Shown one piece after another: positions 16,201 through 28,200 of a stretch of DNA of 64,000 bases. This DNA comes from Homarus americanus (taxonomy: Eukaryota > Arthropoda > Malacostraca > Decapoda > Nephropidae), in assembly GCF_018991925.1 (NCBI RefSeq), contig NW_024737068.1, positions 6,170,498-6,234,497 of the forward strand, given 5' to 3'. The stretch's first letter is position 1; each line of letters begins with the position of its first letter. A program made the position numbers and the translations under genes. The notes below the pieces were generated by a model. It was not told the DNA's origin. It saw nothing but the letters and a program-made list of their open reading frames with translations, and searched no databases.

Positions 16201-19200
16201 TGTATCGTAATCCTAGAGGAGATGGCTTGTTTGATTTTATTAATTTTTTTAACAAATGCTTTTTGGATGATGATAAATAATAAAAACGATACAACAATGC
16301 ACAGAACCTAATAGAACCTGACCTAACCAACCAAAGAACCTTACCTAACCTTACCTAACTTCATAGGGGGGCTCCGCCTCCAGGACCCCCCCCTGCCATA
16401 TTTAGTAGAAAGTACTTATTTTTATGTCTGGTTTTAATGAAAGTAACTTTGTTGAAGCGTCAAATTGTTATTTTACATTTTTTGTGGTCGTGAGGGAACG
16501 CTGGGACCGAAAGTAAACAAACAGCAGACGACAACACGCGCCGCCGACAACAGATTTTTGTGGAGGAATATTTATGGTAAATAATTTCTTCGCCTACAAA
16601 GCACGTAGAGATATCATTTTAGTGACATATGATCAGCTTTTCACCGTGTTTTACCTCATAATTTCCTGAACCCTTCACACCCTGCTTATTACATGTGGTT
16701 TATGGTCGTAATAGAGAAAAACTAAAAATAAAAATAAATTAATTGTTCTACATATAATTAATCAAATAGAAAGTTGTATCGTTTTTATAACTTACCATCC
16801 CAAGTATATCTGTGGAAACAAATAACGAAATCGAACAACTAATGGTGTTAGCCATCTACTGAGGTATTACCCATGTAATATTATCCAGCCACACTACCTC
16901 ATAACCCTCCACACCATGTAATAGTACCCTGCCACACTACCTCATAACCCTCCACACCATGTAATAGTACCCTGCCACACTACCTCATAACCCTCCACAC
17001 CATGTAATAGTACCCTGCCACACTACCTCATAACCCTCCACACCATGTAATAGTACCCTGCCACACTACCTCATAACCCTCCACACCATGTAATAGTACC
17101 CTGCCACACTACCTCATAACCCTCCACACCATGTAATAGTACCCTGCCACACTACCTCATAACCCTCCACGCCATGTAATAGTACCCTGCCACACTACCA
17201 CATAACCCTCCACACCATGTAATAGTACCCTGCCACACTACCTCATAACCCTCCACACACATGTAATAGTACCCTCTACCTCATAACCCTCCACACCATG
17301 TAATAGTACCACCACATAAACCCTCCACACCATCTAATAGTACACTACCACACACATAACCCTCCACACCATGTAATAGTACACTACCACACACATAACC
17401 CTCCACACCATCTAATAGTACACTACCACACCACCCTCCACACCATCTAATAGTACACTACCACACCATATAACCCTCCACACCATCTAATAGTACACTA
17501 CCACACCACATAGCCCTCCACACCATCATAACCCTCCACACCATCTAATAGTACACTACCACACCACATAACACCATCCCACACACATCTACACCATAGT
17601 ACACTACCACACCACATAACACACATCTAACCATAATAGTACACTACCACACCACATAACCCTCCACACCATCTAATAGTACACTACCACACACCACATA
17701 ACCCTCCACACCATCTAATAGTACACTACCACACCATATAACCCTCCACACCATCTAATAGTACACTACCACACCACATAACCCTCTCCACACCACATCC
17801 CTCCACACCACACCATATAACCCTCCACACCATGTAATAGTACACTACCACACCATATAACCCTCCACACCATCTAATAGTACACTACCACACCATAACC
17901 CTCCACACCATCTAATAGTACACTACCACACCATATAACCCTCCCACCATCTAATAGTACACTACCACACCACATAACCCTCCACACCATCTAGTACACT
18001 ACCCACACCATATAACCCTCCCACACCATCTCCATAGTACACTACCACACCATATAACCCTCCACACCATCTAATAGTACTACCACACCATATAACCCTC
18101 CACACCTAATAGTACACTACCACACCACATAACCCTCCACACCATCTAATAGTACCACACCACATAGTACCACTACCACACCACATAACCCTCCACACCA
18201 TCTAATAGTACACTACCACACCATATAACCCTCCACACCATCTAATAGTACCACCACATACCACCACATAACCCTCCACACCATCTAATAGTACACTACC
18301 ACACCACATAACCCTCCACACCATCTAATAGTACACTACCACACCACATAACCCTCCACACCATCTAATAGTACACTACCACACCACATAACCCTCCACA
18401 CCATCTAATAGTACACTACCACACCATATAACCCTCCACACCATCTAATAGTACACTACCACACCACATAACCCTCCACACCATCTAATAGTACACTACC
18501 ACACCATATAACCCTCCACACCATCTAATAGTACACTACCACACCACATAACCCTCCACACCATGTAATACTACCCGGCTACACCATCACCTAACGCCAC
18601 AATCACCCCTTCCTGCAGACCTCCGCGGATGGTAACGTCACCACCAGTACTTTAGTCTTCACGCCGAGGCCAGAAGACCATGGTTCCTTCCTGAGGTGTG
18701 TGGCGGAGACCCGGGCCGTCAACGCTACCATGGAAGACTTCTGGAACCTCACTGTATACTGTAAGTAGTTCACCTGTGCTCTGTAACCTCCAAGTATACT
18801 GAAAGTAATTAAACTGTGCTCTAAACCTTCACAATACAGTGAAAATAATTCAATTGTACACTGCAACGCTTACAGTACTGTACATTGTAAGTAATATGAC
18901 TGTGCACCGAAGCCCTAACTACTCACTATAAGTTTTCATATACAGTGACACGCCATCAATAACTGTAATAATAATCCTATCCTGCACTATGTCCTTCAAA
19001 CTTCACTGTAAATAATTTTATTGTACACTGTAACTCCCATAATAGAGTGCAAGTAACCCTATTTTGCACTTTTAACTTTGGTAGCACATACTTAGCACTC
19101 TAAACCCCCACAATGCACAATAAGTAACTATGTTGTAAATTATACCATTCACAATACATCATAAGTAAATGTCGCTATCCAGTACAGTGTACCCTCACAA

Positions 19201-22200
19201 TACACACTTAACTAATTCCACTGTGCACTGTAGTCTTCAACATACAATACAATTAATTTTATTGTGCACTGTATCTATGATTCTATTTGTTTATCCTATC
19301 AACACTATTATTTAAAAGTCAACAATATACATATTCAAGTTTCTTTGACCCTCTAAAGCCTTGTCATTTAAAATTCACCAAACAAAGATGACTCCCCTAG
19401 TTCATCCTTTCTTTCTAATCCAATTTAATCTTCAGATAACTCAGTGTCTATTCTAGCTTTTATTCTATATAAAATTATGTTGAGTAAAATTTTACCAGTA
19501 TAACTTGATAAACTAATTATCCTAAATTGGGTGCACTGTAAGATTTTTTTTTTTTATATATAATACTGGAAATATCTTTTTTAATCACAGTCTTCCTCCT
19601 TATATATAAAGTCACATATTGTATTCAAATATTTAATACCAGCCCATTTATGTTGGAAATTCTGCTGGAAGCTGATTAACCTAACAGCTCTTATCATTTT
19701 TCATTTTGCTCACAGCTGAGGCAGCTTCCAAAATTGGTTAGCTTAATTTTTCTTTCGTTTCTTACCACGAACATTTCTTCATACTCTACCACCTTTCTTC
19801 TGCATCAAACAGATAATGCTATCAGCTTAGGCATCAAGGATTACTTAACACCCTCACATTTGCCATCAATATATGATAAATCTTACAAGAATTACATTAA
19901 TTTAAGGATAGCCATATGTACAGTATATAAGACGAGTGTTATCATGCAAGAAATACAATTTTTCTCGTACTTCTCCCATAATCATGTCCTTTATTACTTA
20001 GATTATCTTCCTGGCGCCTTTTAAACGTCTAAATACGTCTTCTGAGAACGTCTTTCCCTCACACAGACCTGCCTAATGCGACTGCCAGCTTCGGTTCGTC
20101 GCTGGACTCTGGTAACATCAAGGAAGGTGATGACGTTTACTTCGAGTGTTCCATTCAGGCCAATCCGAAGGTGTCCCACGTCTCCTGGCGGCACAATGTG
20201 AGTCACCTGTAGTAGCTGTGGTGGTGACTGTGGTGGTGGCGGCGGCTGTGTGACTGGTGGCGGTGGTAGCCGTGTGACTGGTGGTGGTGGTAGCCGTGTG
20301 ACTGGTGGTGGTGGTCGTGTGACTGGTGGTGGTGGTCGTGTGACTGGTGGTGGCTGTGTGACTATGGTGGTGGTGGTCGTGTGATGGTTGTGGTGGCTGT
20401 GTGACTGTGGTGGTGGTGGTGGCTGTGTGATTGGTGGTGGTGACGGCTGTTTGACTGTAGTGGTGGTTGTGTAATTTTTGTGGTAGTTGTATGGTTGTGT
20501 AGCTGTGGTGGTTGTTGTGTGGTGGTGGTGGTAGTAGAGGCTGTGTAAACGTAGTGGTGGTAATTACTGTGGTGGTAGGGGTTTGTTGTGCCTCCATTTT
20601 AGTTTTCGTAGCTGTAATTATGACGTAAATTCTACTAGTGTGGCAGAAGTTCCATTGAAACCTGAAAGGACCAGAACACTCACTCTAAAATGTTAAAATA
20701 AAGCTCACTACCCCTTCCGCGAGTTGGGCAGGTGAGTATAACCACCTCCATCAGTTTATTAGATCACCACTAGTTGGGAGCATGATCCATATCACACTAA
20801 TAGGTATTTACATTGTTTACATTTACAGGGAATATATCTCCAACTTTTGATTCGTGTTGCCACTTACTGCAGAATGAGATACTGGTCCCTAACGTGTCAG
20901 CTGGCGTGATCATCAGTAACCAGAGTTTGGTGCTGCAGGGGGTGGTGAGGGCTCAGGCGGGTCGCTACTCCTGTCATGCACATAATGTGGTCGGCGATGG
21001 CAGCTCTAACACACTCAGGCTCGATGTTAAATGTGAGTATCTCGAGGTAAGACTGAGTGTGTTGCTCAGTAACTCGAATGAACTTTGTAATTGTTCTGAT
21101 TATGCGAAATACTTTGTAATTACTTAGTCTCCTTTAAATACCCAAACATATCCGTCTATCTCCTTGAATTAATTTTGAACAGCATTAAACAATTTCTTAC
21201 ATACATTTGGAATAATTCCTCATTTTTCCCATCAAGTAACAGATTCACTCATATTTTTTAATGCAGTTACTTGATCTACTGTATACATCTTCCTCATTTT
21301 CTGAACACAGTATTAAATTACCTTAGCACGTTCTTGGCTATAATTTCCTCATTTATCATAATATATAACTGCCGTGGCATACTGAAAATATTTGTCTAAT
21401 ATAGTTATCCTCTATAATTGTTACATGTATGTTAATCATCTTTCCCACTGTACAGGGAAGCTATACACGCTCTCTGCCACTCCCCGGGTAGTCAATAATG
21501 CCTACATGCTGCCCTACAAGTGGTCTTTTCATCAATTTGAGTTATTATTTGGCATAATACGCTGTTACTAATAACTTCTATTTAATATTTTTGAAGTATG
21601 CTTGCCATAATTCCCTGGTAACCACAATAGTTTACAAATTACTGTCCATTTCAAGTACTACTAATCAAGGTTTCCAATAAACACAAAGTCTAAGATATTA
21701 CTATATTACAAAGCCATAATGGTTCATCTAAAACACAACAAATTCGACAAAATAGGTGTATTTCTCTGGCACCAGACGCCCCCGTGTGCTCACCTGGGCA
21801 GGTCACAAGCTACGCTGTGAGTCGCGACGAAGACGCCGAGGTCACGTGCTCCGTGCAGGCCAACCCACTGCAGGCAACCTTCCAATGGACGTTTAATAAC
21901 ACAGCGGATACCATCGACGTCCCAAAAGGGCGTTTCACCTCCTCCAGCAGCCACAGCGTCATTACGTACACTCCCATGACCTCCCTGGACTATGGTACGC
22001 TGCTGTGCTGGGCGTCCAACGAGATCGGTACTCAGAGGGAGCCTTGCGTCTTCCACATTGTGCCCGCAGGTAAGGCACTCACAAGCTCCTCAGACTAACA
22101 GAACACTAAAGTAATACAGGTTTTGTTGTAGCTGTACCTTGTAAACCAAATACTGTACCGGGTAGTGGTCGTGTGGACAACTATGAGGCTAAGGCGGTAA

Positions 22201-25200
22201 GATATATTAATACCACGATAATTTATGTATTAGTCTTCTCCACAGGCCTTTGAAGTTGTTGATAAAACTTTTATTTGTTTTGAGAGATGAGACCTTAAAA
22301 TATCATAACATACTTCATGCCATTTTATTGGTCTATATAGTCAGAATTTGAACTGTTTTGTCTTCATGTGGTTTATATTTATACTGCATTAAGGATGAGC
22401 TCTAAGGTATTCCTACTATGTAAATCATAACTAATATAATGAGTCTCGGCCTAAGGATTATTCGTTACGAGGAGATAGTCAGGTTGGGAGATCTTTCTGT
22501 TATCTATATATCTGTTCATTTATTCTCTTCTGACAATACAACCAGAGAAAATAATTCAAAATACTATTTTTTGGGTAATGTTAAGTATAGAAACGCCTCC
22601 CTAATAAAATCCTTCGACAAAAAGTCTTACCAATAAATGGAATCTTTTATTTCATTCAGACAATGTTTGTAGTGTTTTTGACATCCAGTTAAAGTTAGGG
22701 AGAAACACTGCATCCGCTGGACCAATAAGATGGGAGGAGGCGCTGTGTTGGTAAGCACCGAAACATTCCTCACATAAACGAAACGCCCAGTTGATGTAAT
22801 TAATGCCACTCAGCCAATCAAGGAGCCAACCTCATGTCTCACGATTGGCGACTATGGTCCTCCACTTCAAAGGTTTTCGGCTGCCATTACTAACCCTCTC
22901 ATATTTATTTTCTCTTGGGCAAAGCCAACATTTTCTCCTCCTAGTTCCTTGTCCGCATATTGTTGGGCAGTGACGAAAAGTGGAGAAGTTTTCTAAGCTT
23001 TGATATATGAGTGTAAGCGTTAGAGTTTCTTCGATATTATTGGAAATATACTTCATCATATCCTACATAATAATATTGTATAGTCGGACAAATAAAGCCT
23101 CAGAACCCAACAAGTATAGAGAAGGACAACCGACCTGTTAATAATGTAAAGGTAAGGGGAGACGAGGAGTGATAAGAGAAGGTTGGGTCTCGACGAACAT
23201 ATTCCGCCGACTGTACTTGTATTTCCAAGACCACAATAATTTCATGTTCCTTAAACTTTTCTGACAACAGATAAGTGTTATTTTCTGTAATTACTTCCCC
23301 AGAAAGTCTCGGATCCTTCTACTATGGTTTCTCCTATACACAAAGATCCCTATAAAAATCGCTACTTTTACCGAAGGTCTTCCCTGTGTAACTCCTCCGA
23401 TAACCTGTTTCCATTAATCCCCTCGCTTAATTGGTCCCAGTCTTCTCGCCTAATTGATCCCGATCTTCTTCAGGTAAGCCGGACCCGCCAAGTAATTGTA
23501 CGATAGGAAGCAGGACCCGCACCTCCGTCAGGGTGAAGTGTGTGGCGGGGGGCAGCGGCGGCCTCACCCAACAGTTTTTCCTGCAGGCGAGACTCCAAGA
23601 TGGCCAACACGTCCTCAACCTCACCTCTTCCTCACCAGCATTCTTAGTGAGTTGTTCTATTGTTAACTTGGAACTAAAGGCTGGGTATCTCCCTGTTGCT
23701 CTGTACATAAAGTTTTTATTCATTTTCCTTGCTGGTGGATTTATTACATACTAACATTGTTGATTCTTCAAACACATTAAAAAGGCGCAGGGAGAGATGA
23801 GACAGAAGCATCCCCTTGCCAGAGATGGGTGATATTTGAAGCACAAAACACACATGAGTTAGGAGTTCCACACAGTTTTTATTGTGAGATATAAATGAAT
23901 TTGGGTAGACAAAGGTTCAGCAGAATTGAATTTCAACAGAAAAGTCATGGACCCTCCATGATGTCTTCGTGGGTCGATGAAGGGTGGGTGGTGGTGGGGC
24001 ACTGCTCGTCACAACACTCACTGTGGGAATACCGAGACTAAGGAAAGAGTTCACAGTTGTACCAGAGGTGATTTAGAGCAGTGTGGAACCTTCTAAGAAT
24101 TGAATATGGCATAAAAAAAAACGAAATATCCAAGTTTTCATGTTTGTGATTTATGTATATCAACTCCCCTGATAACACACACGACACAATAATTATCTAA
24201 ATGTAATTAAACATAGACTAAAATAACGAGAATGTGCAAATAACAATAAATAAATATGTGAACAAGAAAGAATTAACTGAGAAACTTTCATCATGACGCA
24301 CAGCACCAAGAAGTTAGTAGATAAACCAGAATTAATTTGGAAGTCTGTATGTTTTGTCTGTTTACACGTAAGAAATATACCAATGAGCGTGTGTTTGTCC
24401 GCCGCTCTTAACTCTCGGGTAGATAATAGGGGAATGTGTCGGGATAATCATCTTCAGAACCTTACGTTAACCCACAGCAGAAATAACAGTCCACATTCCG
24501 TTGCTATAGTTGGGTAGGATGAGATTAAATTGGTCAGGAATGTCAACACGTTTACACCTTACCAGAGAAAAAAGCATATGTTAAGGTATTGTTACTCCGT
24601 GTTTGAGGCGAATGACAAATGAAAGAGAAGGGGAAAATATGAGGTAATGATGAGGTATTGTGGTATATGTTTACTTCATGAGGGGGGATATTATTGGCTG
24701 CATCCCGCGAGACAAAGGAATTTGGAATTATGATTCGTTGACCTTGCATGATGTCCGTACCCCCCTTACCCCTTTTTACTAATACTACAGTAAGCTCAGA
24801 GACAATGTTGCCACGAGGAATGTTGATGTGGTGGAGTAAATGAAGGAGAACATTTTGAAATTGCTGTTCTGTCAATTTTGGAAGAATTTCAATGTAATTT
24901 TAAATATTGTTGTTGGCTGCCACAGCGAGTTTGTATTTTTACCCAAATCTTTTCACCGTTTCAAAGTAATAGATAACCTAATAACGCCTGTGAGTATGCC
25001 AGGCTTCCTCCCTTAAGTCTCTATATAAAAATGTCGGTTAAATTAAGTCATTCCATAAAACAAGGTCAACTATGCAAGGGAAAAATTAATGTTAATGCTA
25101 TCATATAAGAAGTTGAAACTGAGAAAAACTTGGATGTTGTTGTCAGACCAGCTGAAGGAGTATATGGTTGGGGAAGAAAGGAAAAGTGAGGACATCTGGA

Positions 25201-28200
25201 AGGAGCTGCCTGATGTTCTTACAGAGGCGGAAGCGCAAGCAATCAAGCACACAAAGGAAATCCTCCAGGAGAAGATAGAGTATCGTAAAAGAGGGGCAGA
25301 AGAACAAAGAATTTCTTCTAAAGTTATTCGCGAAAGACAGAGAACAAGGAAATGCATCCGGGACAAGGAACAATGCTCTCGTCGTTCTTCTGTTCAATAG
25401 GGGTAATATACCTCTCGTAAATTCTGTTGTATAGACCAGTCAGTCTCCTGCCACTTGAGTGTAACTAACATTCGTTTACACAATACTCGGGAGTCTGCCG
25501 GTAGTCTTGATCCTTGTTCACATCCTTTCACAACCCGTGACCCTTTCACGGGTCACTTTTTCACAAACCACGATCCTTTCACCCAGTGATTCTCACGCCC
25601 CGTCATCTCCACACCCAGTGAGCCTTTCACGCTCCTTGATTTATCACCAATATTTTCCTCAGATACACTGGTACTTGTATGGGAGACAGACAGACTCTCA
25701 CTGGTACATAGCTAGAAGGGAAAACCACAACTTGATTTATATTTTTCAACATAGATTTCCCCGACTTCAGTACACTTACTTCACATGCCTTTCAAACTCA
25801 CTATGCCAGTCTTATTGCTTTTCCTCAAACCATGTCTCAGTAGCCTCCTTCAGCCCCTTATCAGGTTCTGAAACGAAAGACAGTCTTGGGGGTCTCATCT
25901 GGTTATAGGGAGGATGGCTGAGTTGATCGAAACCACAGTCGTGAATAGACATCTTTGTGAAACGGGTTTTGTGGGTCACTACATTGTCGTGTAGGAGCAG
26001 TAGTACACTTCTACTTGGCATTCCCCGTCGTTTCTCTCGGATGATGTCGCTCAGTTTTCACATAGTCTGCATACAGCCGACGCTGATCGTTGTTTTATAC
26101 TGCAGGTAATGCATCAGTAAAATCCATTTTCTATCACTGACAATCACGGCCACGAGCTTATTGGCAGAGTTAACTTTTGAAATTTTTGGGTCAAGATAAC
26201 TCGGTTACTTCCTAAACAAGGATTTCATGTTTGACCAGGAGTCCTATTGAATAGTTAAGTTCTCCTTTACCGTCACTAAAAGATAAGAAAGTTGACTGGA
26301 TCGGCTTCGAACGGGTTAAGGAACTTACCACATGTAGCTATCATCTGGTGTCGATCCTGACCGCTGAGGAATCGGGAAATCCACTTTACAGAACCATTCG
26401 ACTTCCATATGTTTATGCATGATAATAATACGTAATTAGTACTGTTCTTCTTCATCAAGTGAGCCATTCTGGTGCTTGTCTTGGTACTTATACCTAACTC
26501 TGTATGTTTCTCAAAGGGCTGGACACGCCTTCTTTACCTTTTCCACCAATGTTTCAGGATTACATAGATTTAAGGAACAAACGGGTAAAGTTTTGTATTT
26601 CTTCAACTTATCTATTTCGATTAACAGAACCTCCTAATGTAATTTTTCCTAACATTTCTATTATTAATATAAATTGTACTTCCCAGGTGGAGGGTCTGCA
26701 GACAGGACAGAAATATGATTTGGTGATATCCTCCTTCAACGATAAGGGCTTCAGCACCCCCGCCCACGTGACTGTCTTCAGCACGGGCGCCAACGGTTCC
26801 ATATACCAACCCCATGGTGAGTCTGCCAACCCCTCACAGTGAGTCTTTAAGTTAGACCGTGAATCTACTGACCTGAGAGTAAAGAAATCGCCCAGCACTG
26901 TAAAAGAAATTGACCCCATACAATGTCTATCAGACTCATGAGTCGGCCAACCCTCATGGCGAGTTAACCAGCCCTAAGATGGAAAGGACGAAAAGAAAAA
27001 ACACGAAAAGGTGATGGTTGCGTACAGGGTGAGATGAAGACAAGACCATAATGTCACTAGGAATTTATCAGAGATTGTAGAGGAGACTTTGCCTATCCCA
27101 TGCCAGAAGAGGTGCCACTGGCTGCCTCTTCCATGCCAGAAGAGGTGCCACTGGCTACCTCTTCCATGCCAGAAGAGGTGCCACTGGCTGCCTCTTCCTT
27201 GCCAGAAGAGGTGCCACTGGCTGCCTCTTCCTTGCTAGATGAGGTGCCACTGGCTGCCTCTTCCTTGCCAGAAGAGGTGCCACTGGCTGCCTCTTCCTTG
27301 CCAGAAGAGGTGCCACTGGCTGCTTCTTCCATGCCAGAAGAGGTGCCACTGGCTGCCTCTTCCATGCCAGAAGAGGTGCCACTGGCTGCCTCTTCCATGC
27401 CAGAAGAGGTGCCACTGGCTGCCTCTTCCTTGCCAGAAGAGGTGCCACTGGCTGCCTCTTCCTTGTTGCCTCTTCTTCCTTTGTCAGAAGAGGTGCCACT
27501 GCATGCTTCTTCCATGCCAGAAGAGGTGCCACTGGCTGCCTCTTCCCTGTCGGGGAAGTGGTGCCACTGGCTGCCTCTTCCTTTGTCAGAAGAGGTGCCA
27601 CTGGCTGCCCTTTTCCTTGTCAGAAGAGGTGCCACTGGCTGCCTCTTCCATGCCAGAAGAGGTGCCACTGGCTGCCTCTTCCATGCCAGAAGAGGTGCCA
27701 CTGGCTGCCTCTTCCTTGTCAGAAGAGGTGCCACTGGCTGCCTCTTACATGCTAGATGAGGTGCCACTGGCTGCCTCTTCCTTGTTAGAAGAGGTGCCAC
27801 TGGCTGCCTCTTCCATGCGAGAAGAGGTGCCACTGGCTGCCTCTTCCTTGCTAGATGAGGTGCCACTGGCTGCCTCTTCCTTGTCAGAAGAGGTGCCACT
27901 GGCTGCCTCTTCCTTGCTAGTTGAGGTGCCACTGGCTGCCTCTTCCTTGTCAGAAGAGGTGCCACTGGCTGCCTCTTCCATGCCAGAAGAGGTGCCACTG
28001 GCTGCCTCTTCCATGCCAGAAGAGGTGCCACTGGCTGCCTCTTCCTTGCCAGAAGAGGTGCCACTGGCTGCCTCTTCCTTGCCAGAAGAGGTGCCACTGG
28101 CTGCCTCTTCCTTGCCAGAAGAGGTGCCACTGGCTGCCTCTTCCTTGTCAGAAGAGGTGCCACTGGCTGCCTCTTCCTTGTCAGAAGAGGTGCCACTGGC

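Larger units (their letters stand above)
8475..18618 (+). other. 10.1-kb intron of gene A interrupting Ig3
   Basis: Mostly AT-rich unique sequence. Contents noted: (TAG)n at 9797-9845, (ACACC)n at 11660-11719, a decayed dispersed repeat at about 13680-14400, a 21-bp repeat at 14691-14828, a CCTAA/GGGGGCTCCGCC block at 16330-16400 and a large satellite at 16871-18578. No exon was recognised. Confidence 0.7.

Noticed and set aside
15848..16311. Several 70-80-codon open frames
   Set aside because: Overlap one another in different frames, with no conserved motif.
16330..16365. CCTAA repeats as possible telomere sequence
   Set aside because: Only a few imperfect units; internal position within a gene intron.
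16871..18578. Regular repeats suggestive of a CRISPR-like array
   Set aside because: Units are directly adjacent with no unique spacers, and the context is eukaryotic intron.
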